A DNA stretch of 64,000 nucleotides from Oscheius onirici (taxonomy: Eukaryota; Nematoda; Chromadorea; Rhabditida; Rhabditidae), in NCBI GenBank assembly GCA_932521025.1, contig OW051469.1, forward strand, positions 7,142,398 through 7,206,397, read 5' to 3'. Within the stretch, counting starts at the first letter, position 1, and the number at the start of each line of letters is the position of its first letter. Below, piece by piece: positions 1-10,511 of the stretch. The translations under genes were made by a program, and so were the position numbers. Under the pieces are notes generated by a model. That model had not been told where the DNA came from, did not search any database, and saw nothing but the letters and a program-made list of their open reading frames with translations.

Positions 1-853
1 AACGGCAGAAAAATACATTTGATGCAAAAATATTGGCAGCAACGCTCTTATCATTGTGAATGTAGATGGCCAGAGGACGTCGCTCTGACACATCGCGGCC
101 AAGAGCATCAAAGGACTCTCGAATGGTGTTGTTCAACGTATCGACGTGGAAGTTTGGCATGAATGCTCCGTTATTCGGGCAGTATCTTCGACTTGATCGT
201 TTTTAACAAAAAGTAAGGATACCTGGATTCGAAGACGGTGATAAAGTTTTGGAGCGATTCAATGATACTGTCGCTATCTTGGGGAATCAGAGGAATGTCG
301 TTGGTCGAGCGTGTTCTCAGTTTAGGAGCTGCATCGGCCCGACTGGTAGCTTCATCGTCGTCAAAATCCACATCCTCCTCGGAATCTGCTCCAAACACGC
401 CTCCGCGATGATTTGAGGAAGACGACGAGGGCAACTGTTGGCGGCGCAGCTCTACAGGGATATCGTCCTCATCCTCCTCATTGCCGTGTGACATGTCATA
501 ATAACTGTCGTCTTCCATATCTTCGTCGTCTTCCAAAACATGCATAGGAATTCGATGTCGTGCTTCGCGAACCGGCAATACTCGAGGCTCGGCCTAAAAT
601 TAAGAAATTATACACAAAAAACATGATGGAACCTCAGGAGGAGCATTCTGTTCGTCGTCGCCGTCCGTGTCATTGAGAAGATGAGTTTCAATAGCTTTTT
701 CAAGGTTCCAATCTAGAGAAGCCAGCGTGCACAGGGCTATTTCTCTGTCCTGTACATTTGTTATTTCCTAGAAAAGAAAAAAATCGCTAGAAAAATAGGA
801 ATGCGAACCTGAAATTGTCGAAGAGTATCTTGTTGTGTACTATTCAATTCCAT
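1..853 (-). CDS. FAF1/UBXN-3-like ubiquitin-binding adaptor, 5' part
   Basis: FAF1-type proteins carry ubiquitinated clients to the p97/CDC48 unfoldase; the family order is UBA, UAS, coiled coil, UBX. Four exons read continuously: 853-809 (start ATG at 853), 767-633, 593-223 and 191-1. Exon 2 encodes a UBA-like helix bundle (LDWNLEKAIETHL). Exon 3 is an acidic, low-complexity linker. Exon 4 matches the FAF1 UAS domain (GRDVSERRPLAIYIHND, then ANIFASNVF). The C-terminal coiled coil and UBX domain lie beyond the left edge, so this is a partial gene. The third intron is only 31 bp, but splicing it restores the conserved ESRRYC segment entering the UAS domain. The family call is strong; the 1:1 match to UBXN-3 is inferred. 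Confidence 0.9.
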
Positions 854-2562
854 TGTAAACTACTTGACTGAAAGAGGTTATTTAAACCTTGTAAGGAAGA
901 AAACGACAAGAAATAAACAGGCAAGTGGGTAAATGTCATCATCTGACTAGCCAGTGGGTCTGTCTGCGTCTCCACTTCTCGCCATACCTCTCCTCAGCAT
1001 CGATCAGCCGGATGGACCAAAGAGCACATTTACTTTGAGAACAGGGGCACTTTCAAATGTGTAATAATAAGAAAATGAGTAGGAAAATGAAGAGAAAGAA
1101 GGCTTTGTTTACAAATGTAAAATGAAGACAGGTCACGACGTTTTCGGCTGATAAGCGATGCGAAGTATTGCGAAAAGCGAGGCAGGACACTGGTTTTGAA
1201 AGTCACAGGTGCAGCATGGAGAAATTCTTGGAGCTGTTGAACGAAAGGCTGATGAGAATAAAACGACAAACAAAAAGTAATCACGACAAAATGTAGATAT
1301 TTTAACGGGGAACTGGGCTCCTATTATCTTTGTTCATTTCAGAGCATTGAAAACGAAACGGAGATAAAGGGTTACGAAATAAGCAAAGACAATAGAGGTC
1401 CTTGCCAAGCCTAAGCCTATACCAGAAAATAGGAAGACTGGCACGAAAAGAAATGCGCGGCAAGATTCAAACTTTGCCTGAGTATCGAACTTGGCCGTCG
1501 AACCGGGATCGGACCAAAAATGAAGATGGGCATATTATAGCGCATTCTAGAACTAAATCAATGAATAATAATATTGTTATATTTTGCTGAACTTTTTTTT
1601 TTTACTAAAAATGACGAAAAAATGCAGATTTTGGTCAAAAAACAACCCTTTTTCCAAAATTTCCCCGGGCCGGGCTTTTCAGGTCCAATCCCGGGTCGGC
1701 CCGTCAGCCATGTCTACACATAAGTATATACGCACCCAAAAAATTCAAAAAGATTAGTCAAAAATTGGATTCGTCTTTTACCTCAAAGATGTCAAATTTG
1801 ATTACATATTTGCATACTTGATGCAAATATGGATAACACTTTTCGAAAAAAATTCGTTGGTCATTTTTGCAGAAAAGTGTCTTTGGCCAATCCACATAAG
1901 TATAAACGCACCCAGGAAAAACGGCGCTTTACTTACAAAAACTAACTTTCCAGGGGTATTTTGAGCTTAATGATCGGTTACAGTCCTGTAACATTAAATC
2001 AGCTCGAATATTCGTCTATCCAAGCTTAGACCCAGACTCTCAGTCAACTTCTGGTCGAATCGTCTCCGTGCAGCGATGACTGCGGACCTGCGCTCTTTCA
2101 AATCTCGATATGTCTTGTCTAATGCCTAGATATCGAGTACAATACAGCCACTGACATTTTCCACAAAGTTCGGCTGGGAAGGACAGAGTGGAGAGGGACG
2201 AAGAGCGATTTTCTTGTGGCATAACGAAGCTTGAGTTGAGTTCACAGAGAACGGGTCAGTTGAAAAAGGCAATTGTGATGACGATTCTATACGTAAATGG
2301 TAAAGTCTGCCCAGTAGCCTGATCCATTCATTTTCTTAAAAATGGAACTGGGTTTGACTCGTCCAGATGGGGCCAGCGACGCCCACTTCAAGACAGAAGT
2401 TCCTTTCCAAAAATTGAAGATGTTTGGCCAAGGAAAAGGATTGCCACAGGCTGTTTCAGTTTCAGATTTTTCATGGCCCGACGTTATGTAGAAATTTTTT
2501 CTATATAAAGTCCTCGACTCCATTTTTTTTGTTTGCAGAACTGTCTAAAAACGACGGCGAAC
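854..2562. other. Intergenic region with transposon-end-like repeats
   Basis: This lies between two divergent genes. I see no convincing exon. A short minus frame near 1130-1255 follows an acceptor-like site but matches no family I know. Two near-identical 21-bp direct repeats (ACATAAGTATA-A/T-ACGCACCCA) lie near 1716-1737 and 1893-1913; the second is preceded by TTGGCCAA, resembling decayed Tc1/mariner ends. Confidence 0.5.
2502..2510 (+). promoter_or_regulatory. TATA-box-like site
   Basis: TATATAAAG lies about 53 bp upstream of the start codon of the RING-like gene. It fits a core promoter with a short leader. The site is AT-rich and such matches are common by chance. Confidence 0.35.
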
Positions 2563-3801
2563 ATGCCTCTGCCATCGGCTGATTGTGAGTGTCGTCATGT
2601 AATCTTATGAATTTCACTGTTCCCCTCACTTATTTTATTCAAACCGAATCAAGTTTTTGCGAAACTTCCTGCCGTCTTGTATCAATGCTGTTTTCTTTGT
2701 TACTGATTGTGCAGTTTTCAGGATGGTCGATGTTATCACCTTCACCAACTCAAACGGCCTACACATGACGATAGTAAACGACCCCATCAGTCGATTAACT
2801 ACAACGAATGGAGGAACTTTCCGCATCCACATCCGTTTCCTAGTAAGCTCCTTCCAGTTTTTCCTCAGCTTACACCCATTTTAGAAAGACTACGAAAGAC
2901 TGCCCGGCTTTGGAATCTTCGTCCTCGACGACTCACGCGAGTTCCGCGACATGACGTACCGTGAAATTGTTCAACTTTGCCATGAATTACCGTATGTCAC
3001 GGTTGTTGCTTAAATTTGATGGTAATTTTAGGCTAGCTGACGAAAACTACGTACAACTTCGACAGCGAGGAGCAGTCACAGAAGAAATATTAATGTTCGA
3101 ATTCGTCTTTGTCACCAATCCCATTCGCATCGCGACCCGAGCTCGAATCATCGGCACCGACAGATCTTTCTCGAAATGGACGCAGTGGTGGGAAGCACCG
3201 ACTATCACCAAGACTCGTTTCTGCTTCGAGATTCCCACTGTTCGTTTATAGCTAATTCCAAGGATTCTTCGGTTCAGGAAGACTGCGAAGTGATGGACGG
3301 GAAGACCTTCAACTACTGGCTCCTCGGCATCGACAGAATAACCATCAGAAGAAATTATCAATGCATATTCTGTCTCGACGACCATCCCATTGTAAGTAAG
3401 CTGTTGTTGCCTAAATTTGTGTCTATTTCAGTCTCAGTTCACATTTTACCAATGCGGTCACGGCGTCTGCACGCCCATTCATCGTTCAGACTACCAAACT
3501 AATCAGATAAACGACCGCTGCTTCGTATGTAAACAAGCAAGTTAGTCGTTTTCTCTGTATTCAAAAAAACTCGTCACTTTCAGAAGGTCTTCCAATACGT
3601 GTCAGAAGTAGGGTCGCGCCGTGTCCAATCGACTGCTGTCCACAACGAGGAAATGAAAACGACTACTTTTTCAGTCCCTGTGGATGCATAATCACGCACA
3701 CTTTCAAGACGAACGAAGACAAAGCCGCCCTCGTCGGCCAGTTCTGCCCCTACAAATATTGCCGAAGAATTGTCGAAAAAGTTCAAATGTGCTACCTCTA
3801 A
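2563..3801 (+). CDS. Unrecognised protein with two RING-like zinc modules
   Basis: Seven exons (2563-2584, 2715-2842, 2885-2991, 3032-3239, 3278-3391, 3432-3540, 3584-3801) give a 301-residue protein with frame kept at every junction. Residues about 1-165 form a globular region I cannot assign. The C-terminal half has a RING-type pattern (CIFC, then CGHGVC with a downstream His, then CFVC). A second Cys/His module follows (CPIDCC, CGCIITH, CPYKYC). Such modules often belong to ubiquitin E3 ligases, but E3 activity is inference. No signal peptide or membrane segment is visible. A TATA-like box lies upstream and a polyadenylation signal AATAAA at about 3850. It may be nematode-restricted or fast-evolving. 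Confidence 0.8.
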
Positions 3802-3888
3802 CCTTTTTGTAAACTGTAATTTATCTATTTCCTTACCCATCACCGTTTAAATAAAATTCTTTTTACCTATTCACATGTAAACTTGGAG

Positions 3889-4306
3889 CCAGGCTTGTTG
3901 AAAACCTGCGCTGCGGGCTGGGCTGCGGCCAGGTTGGACTTTGCGGGGGGCTAAAAAAAGTCATTTCGCATTTTTTTGGTTCCAAATACGTCCCCCGATT
4001 AGATTTAGTTTTGTCATCAGAAAAATTGGAAGAAAATCGAAAACTGACTATGAAAATCGAAGAAAACTGCTATTTTTACCGAATTTCGTAAAAAAAACCC
4101 GCATTTTCTTCTATTTTTGTCGTCAGTTTTCGATTTTCTTCCGATTTTTTCTGATGGCAAAACTAAATCTAATCGGGGGACGTATTTGGAAACAAAATAA
4201 AATCAGAAAAAAATGCGAAATGAATTTTTTTAGCCCGCCGCAAAGTCCAACCTGGCCGCGGCGCAGCGCAGCTCAACAACCCAGAATCAACAAGCCTGCT
4301 TGGGGC
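3889..4306. repeat. Foldback element 1 (long inverted repeat)
   Basis: The two halves are near-complementary over most of about 415 bp. The left arm reads CAGGCTTGTTGA, then GGCCAGGTTGGACTTTGCGG, then CGTCCCCCGATTAG. The right arm carries the same blocks in reverse complement order, ending near 4300. The centre is a second nested palindrome built on AAAACTGA and TCGATTTTC blocks. There is no coding capacity. It is a MITE or foldback element that would fold into one long hairpin. Confidence 0.85.
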
Positions 4307-4343
4307 TGTCTCGCAGCGAAAACGTTCGATTTGAAAAAGGTCA

Positions 4344-4552
4344 CTAAAGTCTGTTCAAAAATAAGAACACAACAGTAACCCATAAATATTTCGCTTCGAG
4401 AACCACAAACCCCTGAAGCACGCCAATTCACCGTTGAGAAAATCAAAAAATCGGTTTGAATTGTTGCAGTTTACCCTGAAAAAAGGGTTTTTGGTTCTCA
4501 AAGCGAAATATTTATGGGTTACTGTTGCGTTCTTTTTTTTGAACAGACTTTA
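4344..4552. repeat. Foldback element 2
   Basis: Arms of about 66 bp (4344-4411 and 4487-4552) are inverted copies. They share AAAGTCTGTTC at the outer end, then ACAGTAACCCATAAATATTT, then GAGAACCA inside. It lies directly beside foldback element 1 and is non-coding. Confidence 0.85.
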
Positions 4553-4565
4553 TGCAAAAATCTTG

Positions 4566-4631
4566 TCTGAGTATCCAATGTTTGTGTGCTATAGCCAAAT
4601 TGGTATAACGTGTAAACATTGGATACTCAGC
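4566..4631. repeat. Short palindrome beside foldback 2
   Basis: CTGAGTATCCAATGTTT and its inverted partner AAACATTGGATACTCAG flank a spacer of about 30 bp. A diverged copy (TGAGTATCCTATGTTT) sits in the centre of foldback element 3, which suggests a shared family core. Confidence 0.7.
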
Positions 4632-4800
4632 AGAGAACGGGAACGCGGGAATGAAAATGGTCACGGGATTCCCTTCCCGCGGGACGTGGGAATAATTTTT
4701 GAGACTAAAACTTCCCGCGGGAAAATTCAGACTCTTTTTCTTCCCATTTTAGTTTTCCGTCGGCAAAAGATCAAGGGAGGACCAGCTTTTTTTTCTTTTT

Positions 4801-4866
4801 AGCGGGATTTTTCATTTTTTTCAATTTTTCTTCAACAATTTTGTTTCTTCCGTGTTTCTATGGTTT
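4801..4866. repeat. Dispersed repeat, copy A (inverted mate near 7416-7488)
   Basis: The block AGCGGGATTTTTCAT through TTCTTCCGTGTTTCTA recurs in the opposite orientation at about 7416-7488 (TAGAAACACGGAAGAA through ATGAAAAATCCCGCT). The two copies bracket foldback 3 and the Tigger-like element, so later insertions may have split or copied an older repeat. Confidence 0.7.
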
Positions 4867-5030
4867 GTTCAAAAAAAAGAGAGCTCGACCATAACCCATT
4901 TAATTCGCTGCGAGACCGGAATAACAACAGAAAACTTAGCTGAGTATCCTATGTTTCCATGTTATAAGGGTCTCGCGCGGAAATAAATGGGTTACGGTCG
5001 AGCTCTTTTTTTTTTTTTGAACAAACCATA
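4861..5030. repeat. Foldback element 3
   Basis: The arms start TATGGTTTGTTC (left) and end GAACAAACCATA (right), followed inward by AGAGCTCGACC and CCCATTTAATT with inverted partners. The element is about 170 bp and non-coding. The Tigger-like terminal repeat begins 2 bp after it ends. Confidence 0.85.
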
Positions 5031-5234
5031 TACAGTCAACTCTCGATATAGTAGACACGTGTTTTGCACGGAAAAATTCTACTATTTGGTAAGTTCTACT
5101 AAATCGAGAGCCTAGAAGAAAATTGCTCTAAATGACCCCAAAATGCTTATATTTTGACCATTTTCATAGTTTTATGCTATTAGGCTTTATTTCTGATAGA
5201 AAACAATCAGATAACTGAAAAAATCAACAATTTC

Positions 5235-5400
5235 ACTTTTGACGGCTTCGCTTCAAGCGTAAAGCCTCAAATGACTCAACAATGACATCAAGTTTGCTAA
5301 TAATATCATAAGAAGCATTCTGTTCAATGAATGTAAGAACAGTTTGCAATGCTGTTGCTGTATTTAGTCGAGTCGTTCTAGGTTTCGAAGTATGAACTGG
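5235..5400 (-). pseudogene. Transposase C-terminal remnant (Tigger/pogo type)
   Basis: The minus frame ends in TGA at about 5235 and reads TATALQTVLTFIEQ, then DIISKLDVIVESFEALRL. This resembles the acidic helical tail of CENP-B/Tigger transposases (an AL..L..F.EQ block, then helices rich in L, E and D). Upstream is Thr/Pro-rich and the DDE core is not visible. It points the right way for an element whose transposase starts at the right end. This is a fragment, not a gene. Confidence 0.5.
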
Positions 5401-5635
5401 TGTGGTAGTCACTGGGTCAGCCTTCCGGTTAGTAGAAGGCTCCGAAGCCTCGATCTATACCGGTAATACAGTAGCCGGATAGTCAGTAGAAACACTTTAT
5501 GGTTCTTTGGAGCCTCTGTCTGTATTGGCAGCCCTGTAGTCGGTGAGTCTGCAGAAACAGTTGTTGTACTCTCGACGGTCACTGTAGATGACTCTTTTGT
5601 GAGTACTGTAGTTGAAGAAGCCGCATCAGTTGGTC

Positions 5636-6600
5636 ATCTTTCTTTACTAAAGTGCAATGATGTCCGTCCGTCTGTCTGTCCGTAGTGGTGTCCGCACAGT
5701 TGTCGAGACTAGCGTAACATGTCAAGTTTTGTCATGTTAATCTTTTATCGAACGAGATAGTTTTTGAAGGGGAACGCGTCTGGGGGAAATTAGTTAGAAG
5801 GTAGAACAACCAGGAGAGGCTCACTAATAGCCTTCACTATAATACGGAGGCTGCGCAAGCTCGCCAATATTCGAGGCAAGTTTTCTTTGTTTTTAAACAA
5901 TACAAAGTTGGCAACGCCCTTCCAGGGCTAAAGTATAAATTCATGACTTTGCTCTGTCACGGAGCCCTAGTCGTGGTTTCCCTTTCATTCCTCCCGACCC
6001 TCCAAAGAAACTATCGAAAGCTCCCTACCAAGCCTAATTGCAAAATATAGGACCTGAACGGGTCGGATCGCACGGACCGTTCCTAGCTTCAGTGAGTCTC
6101 AGTCCTACTGTCCCTTCCCTTGTCACTCCATGTCCAGTGACGCCCTGTCCCTCCAAAGAAACTATCAAGTTCATAAGAACCCTTTGCGCACTTGCTTTTC
6201 CTGTCGCGACTTGTTAAAAACTAAGCTGCGCACAAAGCTCCCCTCCTTATCCTCAATTAGAGCTTCAGACACAGACAGACTTGGGAGCAATTTAAAATAG
6301 ACCAGCCGGCTTCGCCGCCTGTCGGCGGCTTTTTCGACTTGTGTTTTCTTCTATACTTCTGATCTCCTCCCCAGTCATTAATTCCATAGCCAACCGATCT
6401 CTTTTGATCTTCTTCCTTCCCTGAACTTTTTCATTCTTTCCCAGGGTTCTCATTCCCTCCTAAAGAACCGATACAAATTTTCCTATTTTCTGGCCATCCG
6501 ATCCCTCTCTGATCTTATACAGATCAACCGGTCTCTTCTCATCCCCTACCGGTTAGCCTGACTCCATCTCCTACTCAAAACATTTTAGCAAGAATATTTG
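5636..6600. other. Non-coding interior of the transposon
   Basis: About 960 bp with no supported coding frame. It holds short tandem motifs (GTCCGTCCGTCTGTCTGTCC near 5660) and two imperfect copies of CCCTCCAAAGAAACTATC (near 6000 and 6150), consistent with local duplication inside a decaying element. Confidence 0.5.
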
Positions 6601-6604
6601 GCGA

Positions 6605-6682
6605 GGAGAGGAATCGAACCCGGGTCGTCTGGGTAACAGCGGCGACTCTTAACAATACACCAAAATTTCGTGGCCGGACAAA
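6605..6682 (-). repeat. tRNA-like sequence (degenerate, SINE-like)
   Basis: Read on the minus strand it has an A-box-like stretch (TTGGTGTATTGTTAAGAGTC) and a B box (GGTTCGATTCC) at tRNA spacing. The T-arm and acceptor stems do not pair, so it is not a working tRNA. It is a tRNA pseudogene or the head of a tRNA-derived SINE inserted in the transposon. Confidence 0.5.
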
Positions 6683-6742
6683 AAACCTTACAAACAAAGT
6701 CACAGAGTCAGCCAGACACCATTGCACTTTAATATAAAAGAT

Positions 6743-7386
6743 AATGAAGAGAGCTGAATAAACAGTTTATTTTATACGAAAAAAAACAAGGAACGATGTC
6801 AAATGAAGTCAATAGCCTCAAGACTCGTCTAGGATGACACGGAAACCTATGAAACTATGGGCTGACAGGCGAATTGGTTTAAAGGACTGCTTCACATAGG
6901 GAAAGGTGGGTCTCAGAACGATAAACTGGGAACAATACGAAATGAAATGCCTCTGTAGGCAGGAAAAAAGTGAGTCAGTCTTGTTGCCAATGGCCACCCG
7001 CCAAGATCCGACGGTTTTCGTTCTCCACGAGGAATTCAAGGACCCCGTTCGGACAACAGCGTTCCTTCGTCACTTCGGCATCCTTCCACCTGTCGACGCC
7101 GCCGGTCAGATCGGAAACGGCAGAGATTACCTCGCTATTTGCAGCTAGAAGCCCTACAATCCCAGGCATCCGTTCTGTCACGGAAAGATCAGAGAAGTCG
7201 TGAAACCGAACGGGAACATAGTATTCCGATGTACCGTTTGCCGAAGCGAAAAGTCGATCCACCACGGAGAATCGGCCTACACTGCTGCTGCTCCTCCATA
7301 ACGTACACCTGCACCTGCACCAGTGGTGTACATTATAGCGAGACTCGACTGTATAATAAACTGTTTATTCAGCTCTCTTCATTATT
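6743..7386. repeat. Inverted-repeat pair around the transposon's right end
   Basis: AATGAAGAGAGCTGAATAAA at 6752 recurs inverted at about 7357-7386. The right copy lies just outside the Tigger terminal repeat and the left copy is inside the element. This suggests a second short inverted-repeat element with the Tigger end inserted beside it, or a rearrangement. Confidence 0.6.
6906..7290. other. Unassigned block open on both strands
   Basis: A plus frame (6906-7148, 80 codons) and a minus frame (7265-6975, 96 codons) are both open in a GC-richer block inside the transposon. The minus frame reads like ordinary protein (LLAANSEVISAVSD, then GGVDRWKDAEV), and so does the plus frame. I match neither to a transposase HTH or DDE domain. 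It may be a captured host exon or a decayed ORF. Confidence 0.35.
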
Positions 7387-7774
7387 TAGACAGAACAATG
7401 GAAAAAAAGTCGAGAAAATTCCTAGAAACACGGAAGAAAAAAAATTGTTGAAGAAAAATTGAAAAAAAAAATGAAAAATCCCGCTAAATAGAATCTTGCC
7501 GCGAAAAAGCGTTTGAATCCAGGGGGTTGCCAGCTCGAGTATTACCAAACTTTATAAACCAACAATGAAATGGGGTGCTATCTGTCGCACAGCCTGTTGA
7601 ACAGGAAAGGGCAAGAAAATGTAACAGGCAAGGTGAAAACGATTTGAGCGAATCGAAGTGAGCTACAGCGGGAGATCTATTGAGTTAAAAAAAAAGTGGT
7701 AACAGGAACCCGCCAAAAAAGAAGTGAGACTACGAAGCTCCTAAAAGTAAAAACCCGGGACAGAATGGGGAATT

Positions 7775-10098
7775 CTAAAATTTGGAGTAATTCGGCTGGC
7801 AGTTTGGACAATACCAGAGACCAGCCGGTGGCTCTTCCACGTTTACGCAGACCATGTGGTACCACTGGTACTGACACTGAAAGATTTTCCGTGTTTTTGT
7901 AGCTTCTTTTTTCAAACCTTTGGATTGTCGCAGCCGATCATTTCGCTGTAATCGTCCGGCTTGCCGCAAAAACACCAATTTGTCCGCTCTTGCATTTCTG
8001 GATCATCGTCTCTCTTCTTCAACTTTTCCATCGTCTGTTGGACTTTTTGAGCAGCACGATCAGTCAATCTAAAACTATTGGTTCCATTTCATATGCTTGA
8101 CAAAATACTTTCTCGGTCTGCCATGAAGACTAGTGTCTGTCGTGCTGCTGAACATGACCTTTTTCCGTTTTTTGTCTTCAGAGTAAGGCTCACCCGTGGA
8201 CGAGTAGCCAGACGACGAGGCTGGCTAAAATTATTAGTTTTCGAAAGATTTTACGAGTAACTGAGGCTAACTTCCGTCTTGACCGTCCGATGCTTATGAA
8301 AAAACTTTCAATGTGTTTTCCTTGTAATTCGGACGGTAAAAAGGAAAAGATAGACAAGGAGGACTACCTTGGCTGGACTAACGCTGTTTCTGATCGTGGA
8401 CGGATGACTTCTACTGAAGGAAGCATACATTGGCGACTGGGACGTGGAGACAGCTCCAAGTCCCGTCATGAGGTCATCTTCGAGGAAATATCCCGGACCA
8501 TTCTGAAACAGATTCGGCGTTTGTGTACAAAATTTTATATCTACCGGCAACAGAATATGACAACACAATAATGAGGCAATGCATGGAGTTAACAACAAAG
8601 ATAACATAACTTCAGAGACTCACATTCATCTTTTCGACGATTTCCAGCTCTCCCGGGCCGAGATGGGATAAAATGTTGAAAGTGGAGCTGGAAGGAGTCA
8701 TGATGGCATCGTCGCGGACCTGATCATCGGGACCGAGCATACCAACCAAGTCGTCGAATATGGAAAAGGCCGGGTCGTCGTCGTCCATCGAGAGATCGGG
8801 CTCCATTTTCGGAATTAGGCCACCGCGAGACGGCTCATTGAATGTGTCTGAAAATTTCGAAGTTATTTTGTTACAGAGAACAAAAAGTACCGAATGTGGA
8901 AGAAGCAAGATGTGCCTGCTGTCGTCTCATTTCTTCATCTCTTCTGACTTGTAGTTGTAACTGTCGAGCTGCTTCCGCTTCCCTCAGCCGTTCTTGCTTC
9001 TTTCTCATATAGGCCGATATCTTGCCATCCTTTCCAGGCTTGCGCTAAAATACAACGGGATTCGGGTAACGGGAATGGCTTACACCCGGTTTCTTCTTGC
9101 CCGTGTCCACGAGGAACTGCTTGCCTTTGCCGTACATATTCTTGCGATTTTGTTCTTCTAAACAAGCTGGTTTTACTGCACTTATTGTTGAGATTTAAAA
9201 GTATGAACTCTTGAGAGCTTTTTTTGGCATGGTTTTTGGCTAGCCAACAGCTGGTTTTATCGCTGCACTTGGTGTCCTTGCCAGTTGCTTTTGTGCGCGA
9301 AGATCGCTCGTTTGATTGCAGCGATGTGGCTCAGACTATTCGATGGTAGTTTATTGGACTTTTCAGTTTGACAGAAAAAAAAACTAAACTAAAACTCACT
9401 GAGAATATGCCTCTGTTCGAGAAGATTCGGCACGAGCAGCATGTCGGGAGTAGATCGCCCGGACTCGTCGCTTTCGAAGGGAGTAGGAGCACCGCTGGAG
9501 AACATGTCCTCGTATTGCCGAGCAACCAGCTGCCTGTTGAAGCGACCTTGAATAACCTCAACGACGCCGGGATTATCCACAGCCAATTCGGCTTCGAAAG
9601 CTTCCTGACTCTCGTGGGCCTAAAATTCAGCCTTTTAGTGCGAGAGAAATCGATACTCTGGTATACAGCTTCTTCAAGAGGACCGTGCATCGTTCGATGA
9701 GTTCGTGCTTCTTTGTAGAGAGCAGTTTCATGCTTCCGAACCTGTCGGCGATGTCGAGAGCCATCTGCTGCTTCTGCTCGTTCGTAAAGACGCAATCCTT
9801 GCCGAAGATCTGCTCTTCCATGTCCTTCACTTCCGCTCGCATATCTAGAAAATGTTGTATCTGGTCACAAGCCTTTCCCTGGAAAACAGAGAACGGGGAT
9901 AAAGAAGTAAACAACTGATGCTTTAGTGTTCGCGTGACATTCAACTTCTTAAAAAGCTACCTTCGATTGCCGCATCCCAGTCCCTGATCTGTTTCATTCG
10001 ATGCTGTAGCTCTTCCGGCAGATCGTCCAAAACTAAAAATTGCGTATGATGAGACAAAAAAGCAGCATACATTCTATGAGATCCTCCAAGTAATGCAT
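7775..10098 (-). CDS. ING3-like PHD-finger protein (NuA4/TIP60 reader)
   Basis: ING3 proteins read H3K4me3 and sit in the NuA4/TIP60 histone acetyltransferase complex. Start ATG at 10098. Exons include 10098-10071, 10032-9961, 9844-9657, 9619-9400, 9157-9084, 9044-8891, about 8848-8624 and further exons to the stop at 7775; the product is about 487 residues. The N terminus (MHYLEDLIEF, then LDDLPEELQHRMKQIRDWD) matches the ING helical domain, including ING3's MLYLEDYLE start. FEAELAVDNPG matches the ING3 segment ELEADNAG. The middle is low-complexity and charged. The C-terminal PHD finger has WCFCGKPDDYSEMIGC, CQYQWYHMVC and WYCPNC, with zinc ligands intact. The last intron splits the PHD finger. 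Confidence 0.92.
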
Positions 10099-10480
10099 AG
10101 TTGAGCGTCAGACAAAACTGAGCAAATTGTATGTGAATATGATATGAAGAATACCTTAAAATTGGATGGTAAGTAGGGAGAAGCTCAAGATTGTATTTTG
10201 GCCTGACCCAAGCAGAATTGTAGTGAGGGAGTGACAGGGAATGGGCCCGACGGACATATCATCTCGGAATGGGCGCGAAACTACGATGGGAACACAAAAC
10301 AAAAGGGGTCTTTGTCAGAGAAGGTATAAGACAACAGTGCACGGGAGAAAAGTCCAGAAACGGATAAGAACCTCTACCCACGCAGTAATCTCCCCCCGCT
10401 AATTTACAGTCGACTGGCTGTGTTTTCTCTCCGTTGGCTGGCTATTTCCGTCCACATTTTGTCTGGTGCCGAAACGTCAA

Positions 10481-10483
<3 letters not shown>

Positions 10484-10511
<28 letters not shown>
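10484..10511. repeat. (GA)n microsatellite
   Basis: An uninterrupted run of about 13 GA/AG dinucleotides. In the divergent-promoter gap it could act as a GAGA-type element, but nothing in the sequence shows this. Confidence 0.9.

Larger units (their letters stand above)
5033..7351 (-). mobile_element. Decayed Tigger/pogo-like DNA transposon
   Basis: The left end begins CAGTCAACTCTCGATATAGT and the right end, read inverted, begins CAGTCGAGTCTCGCTATAAT; about 20 of 26 bases match. Both ends are flanked by TA, the pogo/Tigger target duplication, and the CAGTCGA..CTCG start is typical of Tigger ends. A minus-strand frame near the left end resembles the C terminus of CENP-B-related transposases. 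The rest is non-coding or rearranged, with a tRNA-like insert near 6600. Total length is about 2.3 kb. It is almost certainly inactive. Confidence 0.75.
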
